Shown here: one piece after another, positions 16,506 to 25,445 of the stretch
Position numbering within the stretch: position 1 is the stretch's first letter
Layout of the letters: the number at the start of each line of letters is the position of its first letter
From: a bacterium
GTDB lineage: Bacteria > Planctomycetota > Planctomycetia > Pirellulales > Pirellulaceae
NCBI GenBank assembly: GCA_030430075.1
Contig: JAUIGN010000062.1
Span: 1-50,312, forward strand
Direction of reading: 5' to 3'
Length of the DNA stretch: 50,312 nt
Program-made: the position numbers and the translations under genes
The notes under the pieces: generated by a model
Database searches by the model: none
What the model was told of the DNA's origin: nothing
What the model saw: the letters and a program-made list of their open reading frames with translations, nothing else

Positions 16506-17675
16506 CTATTCGACCACCGCGAACTGAGCGGTAAGTTCCAGTTGCCGAATCCGAGGATGCTCGAATTCGATCAAGATCGTGGCTGGGCTGCCGGACAGGA
16601 AGTCGCTCCTGGGCGCGCCCGGGGGTACTTCCAGTTCGAGGTAATGCAATCCCTTGGTTGCCGCTTCCGCACCAGGCACAACGCGGACGCTGAGGAATTC
16701 GGGCGTCGTTCGAATCCGGTTGACCGCCAACTCCGCTTCCGGATCACGGACCTTCATCAGGAGACGTTTCTTCGCGCCGGCCGCTCGCGAGACAGCCCCG
16801 AACGCGACCGTCCCCTCGGCGTCAATGCCTGGGCCGTAGACAGCCAGCCGGCGAAGCGTTTTTCCGCTCACCGCCACCTGGTGCTCGACCGCCTCGTCCG
16901 GCGCGCCGGCGGGGACGACACGAAACTGAAGCCATTCGGAGAACGTCCCTTCGGGCAGCGCCCCGGGCGTGGTGAGCTGGATCCAGTAAGCGGATTGAGC
17001 CTCGTACTTCGCCAAGGTCTCGTTGTCGGCCGGCTCGATCTCCCAAGTCAGGCCCGCCAGCGAGGATTGCAGGTCGGCCAGCTCGACGTCGTCCCAAGTC
17101 TGGGAATAGACGAGGATTTTCTGATGCGCCGGCTGATCCGGCTTGATCCGCTCGAAGACGGCCGCCGGCGGATCGACAGCCAATTGCACGCGCACCGTTC
17201 CCCGGACGGCAAAAGTGAGCCGTCGCCGTGTCGGGTCATTGGTATAGATCGTCGCGTCGTGGGCATAAAACTTGTTCTTTCGCCCGGTGTTCCACTGCAC
17301 CGTCACGCGGCTCTCGCCCCCCGGCGGAATTGCTTGGTCAGAGACATCGCTGAGTGTGCATTTGCAACTGGTCGGCCCCGCCTGAAGTTTGAGCGGCGCG
17401 TCTCCCGTGTTGCGGACGACAAACGCGTGCGAACCCATCGTGAGCGGGTCCATCAAGCCAAAGTTGTATTCGGTTTCCGCAGCCTCTGCCCGAGCGGTCG
17501 GCTCGTCGTCTCCGGCTGCCTCCTGGACGATATGACCCGCCCGTGTCACGGCAAAATGCTTGCCCACTGCCTGCGGGTGCTGATAGGTAAATTTGGCCGT
17601 GGCGGTCAGCAGCGACGTGAAGAAACAGACGACCAATGTCGTCAGCAAGATATATTTGAATCGTGTTCCAGACAT
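16506..17675 (-). CDS. Membrane-anchored DUF1573 domain protein
   Basis: The 389-residue protein has an N-terminal transmembrane anchor or signal (about 8-27: YILLTTLVVCFFTSLLTATA). Residues about 70-165 form a DUF1573 immunoglobulin-like domain: YNFGLMDPLTMGSHAFVVRN, then TSCKCTLSD, then PPGGESRVTVQWNTG. The rest is beta-rich with at least one further related domain. DUF1573 proteins are extracytoplasmic and of unknown function. It lies between a DUF1559 prepilin gene (upstream on this strand) and the PilM-like gene, so it may belong to the same cell-envelope apparatus. The gap to the PilM-like gene is about 175 bp. Confidence 0.8.
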   Translation of the reverse strand: MSGTRFKYILLTTLVVCFFTSLLTATAKFTYQHPQAVGKHFAVTRAGHIVQEAAGDDEPTARAEAAETEYNFGLMDPLTMGSHAFVVRNTGDAPLKLQAGPTSCKCTLSDVSDQAIPPGGESRVTVQWNTGRKNKFYAHDATIYTNDPTRRRLTFAVRGTVRVQLAVDPPAAVFERIKPDQPAHQKILVYSQTWDDVELADLQSSLAGLTWEIEPADNETLAKYEAQSAYWIQLTTPGALPEGTFSEWLQFRVVPAGAPDEAVEHQVAVSGKTLRRLAVYGPGIDAEGTVAFGAVSRAAGAKKRLLMKVRDPEAELAVNRIRTTPEFLSVRVVPGAEAATKGLHYLELEVPPGAPRSDFLSGSPATILIEFEHPRIRQLELTAQFAVVE

Positions 17676-17803
17676 TGTCTTGTCAAACTCCGTGTTGACT
17701 CATTGTGCCGACCACAACGCAAAACAACCTGAGGCGGGCGGGGGGCACTCGCCCCCCACTCGCCCAGGCATCCCAGCGGTTCGTCATGAACAGCCCACTT
17801 CGG

Positions 17804-19114
17804 TTACTCGAATGCGGACCGCTTCTGGTAGTTCTGCAGGAAGATTCCACTGAAGATTTCCGTCGGCGGCAGTTCCACTTCCGGACCGCGGTAGCCGATC
17901 ACGGCATACTGATCTTCCGACAACGTGGTCGGGACGGGGAAACCGGGATTGAGGAACTTGTCGCCATTCAGGTCCGAGAATTCCTTGACGCTTCCGTCCG
18001 CCATCAGAATGTTGCAACTGGCGTTCTTGCCGCCACCGTGGACTGCATACCAGTCGCGGGTATCCTGGAGGTAGGTGTTGGTACCGTCGGTCGGCGGAGC
18101 GCAGTTGCCATTCCGCTCGCAGTCAACCTGCGTCGTCAGGTCGGCGCCCACGGCCGCGGCCAGGTTAAGCGTGCTCGAACTGGTATCGTAGAAAGCCGGC
18201 CCGTCATTGAAGGCTTCCGACAGCAGTTCGCCCTGCTCAATGTAGAACCGCTTGTCGGCGCTGCCGTTGGAGAAGGGATCGGCAGTCACGCCGTCGTTCA
18301 GCAACGGACCGAACTGGAACGTGGTAGCCGCGATGGCTTCGTTGATATCGCCAGGCGCGGAATCACCCAGCAAGGCGATGGTCGAGGTCACCACGGGACC
18401 GGTCTCCATCAACCGGCGTCGCAAGGGGCCGGTGGTCGAGTTGACACCCTTCATGCCCTGGCCGGCGACGTCACCACCGGAGACAAGCGTGGCCGGCGGG
18501 CCCGCCACAAAGTCGACGCGGGGCGCCGTACGGACAAGGTGCCATCCGGCAGCGTAGTTGGTGTTGTAGCCCTGGTTAAGGAAGTAACGAGCGACCAGCG
18601 CGGCCCGCTCCTGGTCACCGGCCGCGGTATCGGCAAACGAGCCCGAACCACCCGAACCGGTCAAGGACGGGTTACCAGGCCAGTTCGAGGCACCGCAGAT
18701 GCCGCTGGCCAGCCGCGTCGGGTCCGCCCCGTCTTTGGCGTTGGTCGTATCCTTACCGAACAGGTCGTTCAGCTTTTCCGGGCCACGCAGCGGGTTACTG
18801 GGGCACATCACTTCGCCGGCGTCGACGGCGTTGATGTTCACCACGTCGGCAACCCAGCCCCAGGTGTCCATGCAACCGTCACGACGGAAGTCGCTCGCCC
18901 CGGTGCAAAGACGTCCTTGCGGATCCTTGTCCGCGAAAATGTGCATCGCCAACCCAATCTGTCGCAGGTTGTTCTTGCACTCGGCATTGCGTGCGGCCTC
19001 GCGGGCACGCGATAACGCCGGCAGCAACAGGGCCACCAGAATTCCGATGATCGCGACGACCACCAGCAATTCGATCAGCGTAAACGCTCTTTGTCTTGAC
19101 TGTGTTGTTTTCAT
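17804..19114 (-). CDS. DUF1559 prepilin-type protein 1
   Basis: The 436-residue protein opens with a type IV prepilin leader, QRAFTLIELLVVVAIIGILV (cleavage predicted after Ala10, Phe11 as first mature residue, Glu15 at position +5). CKNNLRQIGLAMH follows at about residue 47, as in all DUF1559 proteins. The C-terminal signature with a conserved His and Asp-Gly is present as HGGGKNASCNILMADGSVKE. The AGGAGAAGG ribosome site precedes the ATG. DUF1559 proteins are the very abundant pseudopilin-like proteins of planctomycetes; their function is unsettled. It is probably processed by a prepilin peptidase and held in the inner membrane. A paralogue follows upstream at 19389-20513. Confidence 0.92.
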   Translation of the reverse strand: MKTTQSRQRAFTLIELLVVVAIIGILVALLLPALSRAREAARNAECKNNLRQIGLAMHIFADKDPQGRLCTGASDFRRDGCMDTWGWVADVVNINAVDAGEVMCPSNPLRGPEKLNDLFGKDTTNAKDGADPTRLASGICGASNWPGNPSLTGSGGSGSFADTAAGDQERAALVARYFLNQGYNTNYAAGWHLVRTAPRVDFVAGPPATLVSGGDVAGQGMKGVNSTTGPLRRRLMETGPVVTSTIALLGDSAPGDINEAIAATTFQFGPLLNDGVTADPFSNGSADKRFYIEQGELLSEAFNDGPAFYDTSSSTLNLAAAVGADLTTQVDCERNGNCAPPTDGTNTYLQDTRDWYAVHGGGKNASCNILMADGSVKEFSDLNGDKFLNPGFPVPTTLSEDQYAVIGYRGPEVELPPTEIFSGIFLQNYQKRSAFE

Positions 19115-19388
19115 CCAACCTTCTCCTGGATCGTGTACTTACTTGTTCAGTCTTGTAAACCGTTGTCTCTCGATTGAAGCGCCACGCCGCTGCTGCCCTT
19201 CCGCTTTTTTCGCTGGGCAGTCGATGACGCGACCACTTGCATCAGCATCTCTGAATTGACGTCCTGTCCGACCTCCCTCCTTTCTCAGGTCAATCGGCGA
19301 AGCACCCACGGAGGAGAGATGTGCGGGCATTCCGCCCCCGCAGTGGTGCTCGACAGATTTGCGAACCTGCTGATTGCTCGATATCCAC

Positions 19389-20513
19389 CTAATCGATCTT
19401 GTCGCTCAGCGAGTAATGCGACTCGACTTCATTCGGATCAAGCTCGACGGCCGACGAGGTAAAGCCACTGCCGGCAATCGGATCAAACCCGTTGTTGAGA
19501 AAGCCATCGTCATTCACGTCCTCGAACGTCCGCACGCTGCCGTCCGCGAAGAGGATGTTGCAGTACCCGCCGTGAACCGGGGCAAAGGCTCGATAGTCTT
19601 GCAAGACGTTGCGATTCCAACCTGCCCACCAACCGGCAGGGCCGGTCTTGGGGGTCCCCCCGGGGAAGACGGGCACGGCCAGCGTGGTCTTGATCCGCGG
19701 CCCCGCCGTGTATGACTGCACCAGCCCGTCACCCGCGCTGTGGCGCCCGATGGAATGGGAAAGCGAGCCGACTTGCGAGCCGTCTCCCATCAAGGGAATG
19801 ACCGCGGTGGCAATCGAGCCGGTGTCGTTCGAGACCCGTGAGAGCTGGCCAAGCGTGACGTTCCTGGAAACAGGCGACGTGCCACATCCCGGCTTGATCG
19901 GCCGCAAGTTGCCGCTCGAATCCAGCCGCACGCCGCGGCGGACCAGGTACCAACTGGCGGCATAGTTGGTGTTGTAATGCTTGTTGAGAATCTCTTCTTC
20001 GATGATCTTCAGGCGAGCGGCCGAACCAGGCGCCAAGCCACCTTCGGCAATCTTGCGACAGGGGTTGGTGATCGGCGTACCGTCCGGCGCCAACTCGGAC
20101 GGGCTCCCCAGCCGGTCGACGCACTGCAGAAAGGCGGGCGACGTGACGTCCATGTTGATCAGGTCCTCGTACGTCGCACTGACGCGTGCCGTGTTGGACG
20201 GGCAGCTCATCTTGCCCACCAGCACCCCGCTGTCGACCAGGTCGGCCACCCAGCCGACTTCGGTGACGGCGCCGTCGCGTTCCCAGTCAAACGCACCCGT
20301 GCAGAGGCTATCTCCTCCGCGAGACCACATCGCCAATCCGAATTGCCGCATGTTGTTCTGACAGGCGGCCGATCTCGCGGCCGCGCGGGCGGCGTTGATC
20401 GCCGGCGTCATCAGCGCTGCGAGAATCCCGATGATCGCGATCACGACGAGAAGTTCAACGAGCGTAAAACCGCGACGCACTTCGCGCCGGGTCCGCTTCG
20501 TGAAACCGAGCAT
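19389..20513 (-). CDS. DUF1559 prepilin-type protein 2
   Basis: I start at the ATG at 20513, which has GAGGAG 6-7 bases upstream; the ATG at 20537 has no site. The 374-residue protein has the prepilin leader RRGFTLVELLVVIAIIGILA (Gly15/Phe16 cleavage, Glu20), CQNNMRQFGLAMW near residue 48, and the C-terminal HGGYCNILFADGSVRTFEDV. It parallels the neighbour at 17804-19114 in order of motifs, including CPSN and the NTNYAASWYLVR segment, so the two probably arose by duplication and may form hetero-oligomeric fibres. It is the first gene of the minus-strand cluster. Confidence 0.92.
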   Translation of the reverse strand: MLGFTKRTRREVRRGFTLVELLVVIAIIGILAALMTPAINAARAAARSAACQNNMRQFGLAMWSRGGDSLCTGAFDWERDGAVTEVGWVADLVDSGVLVGKMSCPSNTARVSATYEDLINMDVTSPAFLQCVDRLGSPSELAPDGTPITNPCRKIAEGGLAPGSAARLKIIEEEILNKHYNTNYAASWYLVRRGVRLDSSGNLRPIKPGCGTSPVSRNVTLGQLSRVSNDTGSIATAVIPLMGDGSQVGSLSHSIGRHSAGDGLVQSYTAGPRIKTTLAVPVFPGGTPKTGPAGWWAGWNRNVLQDYRAFAPVHGGYCNILFADGSVRTFEDVNDDGFLNNGFDPIAGSGFTSSAVELDPNEVESHYSLSDKID

Positions 20514-21133
20514 TCCATTCTCCTCTGCGTCCTGCATTGCCAGGCGTCCTGCGGTCGTCGACCGGCGGCGCCAAGAGTCCTACGAATATCACCGTCGGCA
20601 CGAACCAACATGAGCGTTCCGAAAACCGCTACACGGCCCCCAGGCCTCTCTTGTTGCGTCAACCGACCTTCAACTCGTTCCCTGACAACCCATGATGAAA
20701 AAAGCGGCCGGGCCATTGCCCGCGCCTGGTTACGTCGAATTGCTTGCACGCCACGCGCTCAAGACGGACACCATTGAAGAGTCGCTACATGAAGCGGAGA
20801 TGAAGACGTCGCCACCATCCGACGAAACCTCGATGAAGAACTGAGCTTGATGATATTGAAGAACGTGTGAAGCAACGTCCCTCTCGCGGGGCCGGTTCTC
20901 GTTCCAATGGCGAGCCAATCGGGACAATGCACTCGTCGTGGGACGTTCACGCCGGTTCCGTTGATCGCAAGGCGATCCGGAAACGAACGCGTTCCTTCCG
21001 ATCTGCGTGGCGCCGTTCCGGCCGATCTGCGTGGCGCGGTTCCAGCCGGCCGGCATGCCGCGGTGGGTCGGTTCACGACCAACGTGCAGATGAGATAGAA
21101 TCGAAGGTTTGCAGATTCCTTGGAGTGACCCCC
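20514..21133. other. Divergent intergenic region with 24-bp tandem repeat
   Basis: This spacer separates the minus-strand pilin cluster from the plus-strand small membrane protein gene. At 21000-21023 and 21024-21047 a 24-base unit beginning GATCTGCGTGGCGC and ending GTTCC(G/A)GCC is repeated in tandem. A weak promoter-like pair, TTCACG (21072-21077) and TAGAAT (21096-21101) with an 18-bp spacer, points toward 21134. Frames here translate to Arg/Ser-rich sequence and are not convincing. Confidence 0.5.
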
Positions 21134-21505
21134 GTGGCCAAACGTCGACACCAACCGAAGTCGCGGTCCCGTGACAGGCAGGTTTTCAGCGAAGACCGCC
21201 GGACAGAAGCAGTGACGGTCGCCTGGATGCTCACCACACTGGTGACATTCGGCGCCCTCTGCGTTTCCGGCATCGGTGCGGCGGCGATGGCCCTGACAGC
21301 TTCGCCGGACGGTCAGGTTGGCCCCATCCAGTTGATCCCCGGCCTGCTGCTCGCCATTGCCACCCTGACCGCCGTCATCGGCCTGGTTTTGCAGGCCTGC
21401 ACGTTGCAGATCCGCAAGACGCCCCCGCCCCGGCCCGTCACGATCGGGGCGGCGATCATCTGCCTGCTGCCCTTTGGCATTCACTTGATTCTGATCGCCC
21501 GCTGA
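21134..21505 (+). CDS. Small three-helix membrane protein
   Basis: I start at the GTG at 21134 (Val-Ala-Lys-Arg-Arg), which has GGAG 8 bases upstream and follows a weak promoter. The open frame extends further upstream but through the tandem repeat and is unlikely to be coding. The 123-residue product has a basic N-terminal tail of about 30 residues and three hydrophobic helices (about 32-58, 68-92 and 101-121). The last ends in IHLILIAR, so the C-terminus would lie close to the membrane. I do not recognise a family. Its neighbours give no functional clue. Confidence 0.65.
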   Translation: MAKRRHQPKSRSRDRQVFSEDRRTEAVTVAWMLTTLVTFGALCVSGIGAAAMALTASPDGQVGPIQLIPGLLLAIATLTAVIGLVLQACTLQIRKTPPPRPVTIGAAIICLLPFGIHLILIAR

Positions 21506-22075
21506 GCCACGCGGCGACAGGCAACCTTGGCACGTGTCGCCGGGCGCGGACCATTCAGCAGCCGTTGGGCGTCAGCCCCGTTTCGGGTGATGGCAAGGCA
21601 ATCGGGACGTTGGCGCGTTCCGGCTGGTATGCGCGGTGCATTGGTTAAGTTCACTGCCGACGATTGCGAAGCAGTGACTGGCACTGAACGGTGGTTCGCT
21701 CATGAGTTATCGGGGTTAGGAAATTAGGGAATTAGGGAAGGACGGAACGTCATGCCGAGCATGACCTACGGAAGTGGGGAATGTGAGGGGAAGCATGGCC
21801 TCCGGAAGTGCGGGATCCAATGAAGTGGCATGGGGGCGAGACTTTGCCTGCGCGGCCCTGCCCCTTGACGGCCACCCCTGACGCCGCTGGTCACCCGGCA
21901 TGCTCAGCAATCCGCCCGAACTCGCCACTGAGTTCCGGCGGGGCGGACGGCTGGGGTGATTGAAGTCGACAATCGGTTCGCGTAGAGTTGCGGGATTATG
22001 AATTTGCCGGGACAGGAGCCCGCGGTTTTCCACCCGTTCCGTCCCTGACGAGTCTACGCGACGAGATTGCCGGCC
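21506..22075. other. Repeat-bearing intergenic region
   Basis: No gene is seen. The region contains the CAGCCGTTGGGCGTCAGCCC repeat (about 21558-21577, within 21551-21585), the GTCATGC palindrome followed by CTACGGAAG (21749-21774) and a decayed copy of its right half (21791-21810). Confidence 0.55.
21749..21774 (+). repeat. GTCATGC palindromic intergenic repeat, copy 2
   Basis: GTCATGC-CGA-GCATGAC is followed by CTACGGAAG. The arms are identical to the copy at 6861 and only the loop differs. A partial copy lacking the left arm follows at 21791-21810. Confidence 0.75.
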
Positions 22076-22666
22076 ATGAACGCAGCCGCACGCCTGCCCC
22101 GCAGTCCGGAACTGATGTCCCGCTTGGACAGCGGACTGCTGGTTGTCGACGTTCAAGAGAAGCTGGTTCCGGCGATCGCGGGTCACCCCCGCCTGGTCTG
22201 GAACATTCGCCGGCTGATCGACGGTGCGCAACTCCTGGGTATGGCGATCGGGGGCAGCGAGCAGTACCCCAGCGGCCTGGGTGCGACGGTCGAACCGTTG
22301 GCGACGCGGCTCGGCGACCTGCCGGAAAAAATCACGTTCAGTTGCGGCGGCTGCCCGGCAGTCTTCGAGCGTTTTCGGGACGCTGGGCTGAGCAAGCTGC
22401 TGGTGGTCGGGATCGAGGCGCACGTCTGCGTTCAACAGACGGTGCTGGACGCCTTGGCGGACGGCTTTCGGGTTTACCTGGCGGTCGACGCGGTCGGTTC
22501 CCGGCACGACATCGACTATCAAACGGCTCTGCGCCGGATGGAATCCGCCGGCGCCGCCTTGACCACCACGGAAGCGGCCCTGTTCGAATGGTGCGATTCC
22601 GCCGGGACGGCGGAATTCAAGCAGATCAGCGCCCTGGTCCGCGAAACCGGTCCCGCTCCAGCATGA
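22076..22666 (+). CDS. Isochorismatase-like cysteine hydrolase
   Basis: This 196-residue alpha/beta hydrolase of the isochorismatase/nicotinamidase superfamily has the catalytic triad in place: Asp25 in LLVVDVQEKL, Lys85 in DLPEKITFSC, and Cys118 in GIEAHVCVQQT. Length and spacing fit the YcaC-like branch. Substrates in this superfamily include nicotinamide, isochorismate and carbamoyl compounds; none can be assigned here. There is no signal peptide. The aminotransferase gene starts 15 bp downstream, so the two are probably one operon. Confidence 0.88.
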   Translation: MNAAARLPRSPELMSRLDSGLLVVDVQEKLVPAIAGHPRLVWNIRRLIDGAQLLGMAIGGSEQYPSGLGATVEPLATRLGDLPEKITFSCGGCPAVFERFRDAGLSKLLVVGIEAHVCVQQTVLDALADGFRVYLAVDAVGSRHDIDYQTALRRMESAGAALTTTEAALFEWCDSAGTAEFKQISALVRETGPAPA

Positions 22667-22681
22667 CCCAAGGGAGACCCC

Positions 22682-23878
22682 ATGACCCTTCACACGCCTC
22701 GTCTGAATCCACCAATCCGCACCCTGATGGGGCCTGGGCCGAGCGACATCCATCCGCGCGTCCTGTCGGCCATCGGCCGCAGCACGGTCGGGCATCTGGA
22801 TCCTTATTACCTGGAACTGATGGACCATCTCCAGTCGATGCTGCGCGGCCTGTTTCGCACGGAGAATCGGATGACGATGGCCATCAGTGCCACCGGATCC
22901 GCCGGCATGGAAGCCACGGTCGTCAACCTGATCGAACCGGGCGACCCGATGCTGGTCTGTGTCAACGGCGTGTTCGGGATGCGCATGGCGGATGTTGCCG
23001 GCCGTGCGGGTGCCGAGGTGACGACGGTCGAACGCCCCTGGGGCGAAGTGTTTTCGCCGGAAGACCTGAAAGATGCATTGGCGGCCGCCAAACCCAAAGT
23101 GGTCGGCATCGTGATGGCCGAAACGTCGACCGGTGCCTGGCAGCCCCTGGAAGAAATCTCGGAACTGGTACACGACGCCGGCGCGCTGCTCCTGGTCGAT
23201 GCGGTGACATCCCTGGGCGGCGTGGCAGTGGAAGTCGATCGCTGGAACATTGATGCCATCTATTCCGGCTCGCAAAAATGCCTCAGTTGTCCTCCCGGTC
23301 TGGCGCCCGTGTCCTTTAACGAGCGGGCCCTGGAGGTGATTCGCAGCCGGCGGACGAAGGTGCAAAGCTGGTACCTCGACGTTTCCATGCTGGCCAACTA
23401 CTGGGGCAGCGATCGCGTCTATCACCATACGGCACCGATCAACATGAGCTACGCACTCTACGAAGCGGTCCAGATTCTCCACGAAGAAGGACTCGATGCC
23501 GCTTTCGCCAGGCATTGGCAAAACCACCTGGCGCTCAAGGCGGGGCTGGCAGCCCTGGGTATCGAATACACGGCTCAAGAGGGACATCAATTGCCGATGC
23601 TGAACGCCGTCAGCGTCCCCGCGGGCGTGGACGATGCGCGGCTGCGGAGTGATTTGCTCAACCGCTTCGGCATCGAGATCGGCGGGGGGCTCGGCGCCTT
23701 CAAAGGCAAGGTCTGGCGCATCGGCTTGATGGGCTACGGGTCGCGGGCCGCTAACGTGCTCTTGTTCCTGGGCGCGCTGGAGCAACTACTGGCCGAGCAC
23801 GGCCATGCGTTCGAACACGGAGCCGGGATTGCCGCAGCCAATGCCAGCTACCAGGCGTCTCGGTCCAAGCCGGACTGA
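22682..23878 (+). CDS. Class V aminotransferase (alanine-glyoxylate / serine-pyruvate type)
   Basis: The 398-residue protein is a fold-type I PLP enzyme of the class V group. It begins with LMGPGPSDIHPRVL, has ATGSAGMEATVVN for phosphate binding, LLLVDAVTSLGG with the cofactor-ring Asp, and GSQKCLSCPPG with the Schiff-base lysine at Lys199. RIGLMGYGS near residue 350 contains the carboxylate-binding Arg. These match alanine-glyoxylate/serine-pyruvate aminotransferases, which convert glyoxylate or hydroxypyruvate using alanine or serine. AGGGAGA precedes the ATG. Pairing with a small cysteine hydrolase suggests catabolism of an amide or amine compound, but this is inference. Confidence 0.92.
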   Translation: MTLHTPRLNPPIRTLMGPGPSDIHPRVLSAIGRSTVGHLDPYYLELMDHLQSMLRGLFRTENRMTMAISATGSAGMEATVVNLIEPGDPMLVCVNGVFGMRMADVAGRAGAEVTTVERPWGEVFSPEDLKDALAAAKPKVVGIVMAETSTGAWQPLEEISELVHDAGALLLVDAVTSLGGVAVEVDRWNIDAIYSGSQKCLSCPPGLAPVSFNERALEVIRSRRTKVQSWYLDVSMLANYWGSDRVYHHTAPINMSYALYEAVQILHEEGLDAAFARHWQNHLALKAGLAALGIEYTAQEGHQLPMLNAVSVPAGVDDARLRSDLLNRFGIEIGGGLGAFKGKVWRIGLMGYGSRAANVLLFLGALEQLLAEHGHAFEHGAGIAAANASYQASRSKPD

Positions 23879-24163
23879 CGGCGGCGACCGATGTTTTGCC
23901 GGTCGTTGGGATGGGCCGGGTCGTGTCTGACGAACGGCCTGTGCCAAGGTGCACCCTCAAATCTCATCCGTGACAGTGCCCGCGATTGGGCGGGGAGAGC
24001 TGCGGTCGGCGGTTTCGGTCCGCGATTGGGCGGGGAGACCTGCGGTCGGCGGTTTCGGCGGGGTCGGAGACCCGCGCCGAGCAATGTCGGAGACCCGCGC
24101 CGAGCAGGGGAGCAGGGGTTTGGAGAGCCGTGCCGAGCAGGGTGGCATGCTTGCGGCGAAACA
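23879..24163. repeat. GGTCGGCGG/GGGTCGGAGACCC repeat cluster between convergent genes
   Basis: GCGATTGGGCGGGGAGA followed by GGTCGGCGGTTTCGG occurs twice (about 23981-24019 and 24021-24060). Next come GGGGTCGGAGACCCGCGCCG (about 24060-24079) and two weaker units to about 24145. These are the same words as in the arrays at 11437-11591 and 46190-46420. The hairpin GGGTC-GGA-GACCC could act as a shared terminator for the converging aminotransferase and MoxR-like genes, though no T-run follows. Confidence 0.75.
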
Positions 24164-25222
24164 CTAATCGGCCGTATCGCCCAACCACGGTTCGTCGCTG
24201 GTAAGATCGAACTGAGGTGTTTCCCCGGCGACCGCGGGCTGGTCGTCGCCTTCGATCCGGACCGGAATCTCATAGACCAGCCGATCGATAATCCGGTCGG
24301 GCGTCACTCCATTGGATCGTGCGTTCTGGTTGGCGACCAGCCGATGCCGCAAGCTGGCGTGGACCATCGCTTGCACGTCCTCGATGGCGGCAAAGTCCCG
24401 TCCCGCCCAGGCGGCCCGCATCTTGGCCGCCGTCAACAGATGGTGCGACGCGCGTGGACCGGCACCGATCCCGATCCATTCGTAGGCGAAATCGGGCGGC
24501 CGCCCATCGTGAATCCGAGTTGAACGGACCAGCCGCAAGGCGTAGTGGACGACATGGACCGGAGCCACGACCTGCCGTGCAACCTCCTGAAACTGTCTCA
24601 GTCGATCTGCGTCGGCCACCGGCTGAATCGCTTCCGGGCCGACAAGCGGCGCGTCGGAGACGTGAAACTCGTCATGGTAGCTCGGAGACCGCAAGACAAT
24701 CTTCAACATGTAGCGGTCATCGCGGGGCTCATCCGCCACATCCGCCGGTTCGTCCTCCTGCCGGTACTTCGTCGCCAGCACGATAAACGGGTCGGGCACG
24801 ACAAACGACTGGTCGGCATGCCCCCCGCCGCCATCTTGCATCGCCTGTTGCACGACAACGCGGGTGGCCGCGGGCAGCCGCGAAATATCGTCGATCAACA
24901 GGACGTGCGGCAGCGTAGCTTGCCCCAGCGACGCGACCGACTGCCGGCTGGCGTCGGCCAGGGCACGGGCGAGCAGTTCGTGGGCGGTCAGGTCGGGCGT
25001 GCAATGAACGCGATGGAAGGTGAGCCCGAGGGATTTCGCCCAGGAACTCACGAGGAGCCGTTTGGCCGAACCGGGGGCGGCTTCCAGCAAGCAGTGCTGG
25101 CCCGCCAGGATCGCGGCGAGCAACTGGTCAATCACCTCCTGTTGGCCGACAACGGCCTGCGCCAATTCACAGCGGACAGCCTCGGCGGTTTCGTGGAGGC
25201 TGGACAGCGAGTTGGTTGTCAT
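24164..25222 (-). CDS. MoxR-like AAA protein with degenerate ATPase motifs
   Basis: The 352-residue protein has the overall plan of MoxR ATPases: VVGQQEVIDQLLAAILAGQH at the start, a lid domain with GAGPRASHHLLTAAKMRA, and the closing ASLRHRL. Key positions differ. The Walker A region reads EAAPGSAKRLLV (Lys54 kept, but Arg55 where Thr/Ser is expected). Walker B reads LLIDDISR (Asp112 for Glu). The sensor-1 region is LATKYRQ, where MoxR proteins have ATQNP. I infer weak or absent ATP hydrolysis. MoxR proteins act as chaperones, usually beside DUF58 and VWA genes, which are missing here. The gene diverges from the parvulin-like gene; TATAAT on this strand (25303-25298) may be its -10 element. 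Confidence 0.82.
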   Translation of the reverse strand: MTTNSLSSLHETAEAVRCELAQAVVGQQEVIDQLLAAILAGQHCLLEAAPGSAKRLLVSSWAKSLGLTFHRVHCTPDLTAHELLARALADASRQSVASLGQATLPHVLLIDDISRLPAATRVVVQQAMQDGGGGHADQSFVVPDPFIVLATKYRQEDEPADVADEPRDDRYMLKIVLRSPSYHDEFHVSDAPLVGPEAIQPVADADRLRQFQEVARQVVAPVHVVHYALRLVRSTRIHDGRPPDFAYEWIGIGAGPRASHHLLTAAKMRAAWAGRDFAAIEDVQAMVHASLRHRLVANQNARSNGVTPDRIIDRLVYEIPVRIEGDDQPAVAGETPQFDLTSDEPWLGDTAD

Positions 25223-25297
25223 TGGGGTCCATGACTCCCGTCGGTTAAGTTAGGTCGACTTCACCCGACCAGTGAAGTATCGCTCGTGCTTGGTGCC

Positions 25298-25303
25298 ATT
25301 ATA
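25298..25303 (-). promoter_or_regulatory. Possible -10 element for the MoxR-like gene
   Basis: The minus strand reads TATAAT at 25303-25298, about 76 bases before the start codon at 25222. No good -35 hexamer sits 16-18 bp upstream. The surrounding ATTATATA is unusually AT-rich for the region. A weak call. Confidence 0.35.
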
Positions 25304-25338
25304 TACCGCCGCACCGCCGGCCTTGTCGCCGATCTGTC

Positions 25339-25367
25339 TTGACCCTTCCGCGTGGCATTCCTATACT
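25339..25367 (+). promoter_or_regulatory. Sigma-70-like promoter of the parvulin-like gene
   Basis: TTGACC (25339-25344) and TATACT (25362-25367) are separated by 17 bp. The start codon lies at 25446, giving a leader of about 70 bases. With the -10-like element on the opposite strand this spacer forms a divergent promoter region. Confidence 0.65.
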
Positions 25368-25445
25368 CCCGCCCGCTCGCCCGAACTCGAGTCGGGCTAG
25401 AAGTGCGAAAATCAGGGATCGAGTTCGCAATTGGGAGAAACCGGC

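Noticed and set aside
17705..19015. Long plus-strand open frame opposite the DUF1559 gene
   Set aside because: It is antisense to a clear prepilin-type gene, its translation is Arg/Gly-rich without motifs, and it arises from GC-rich codon use.
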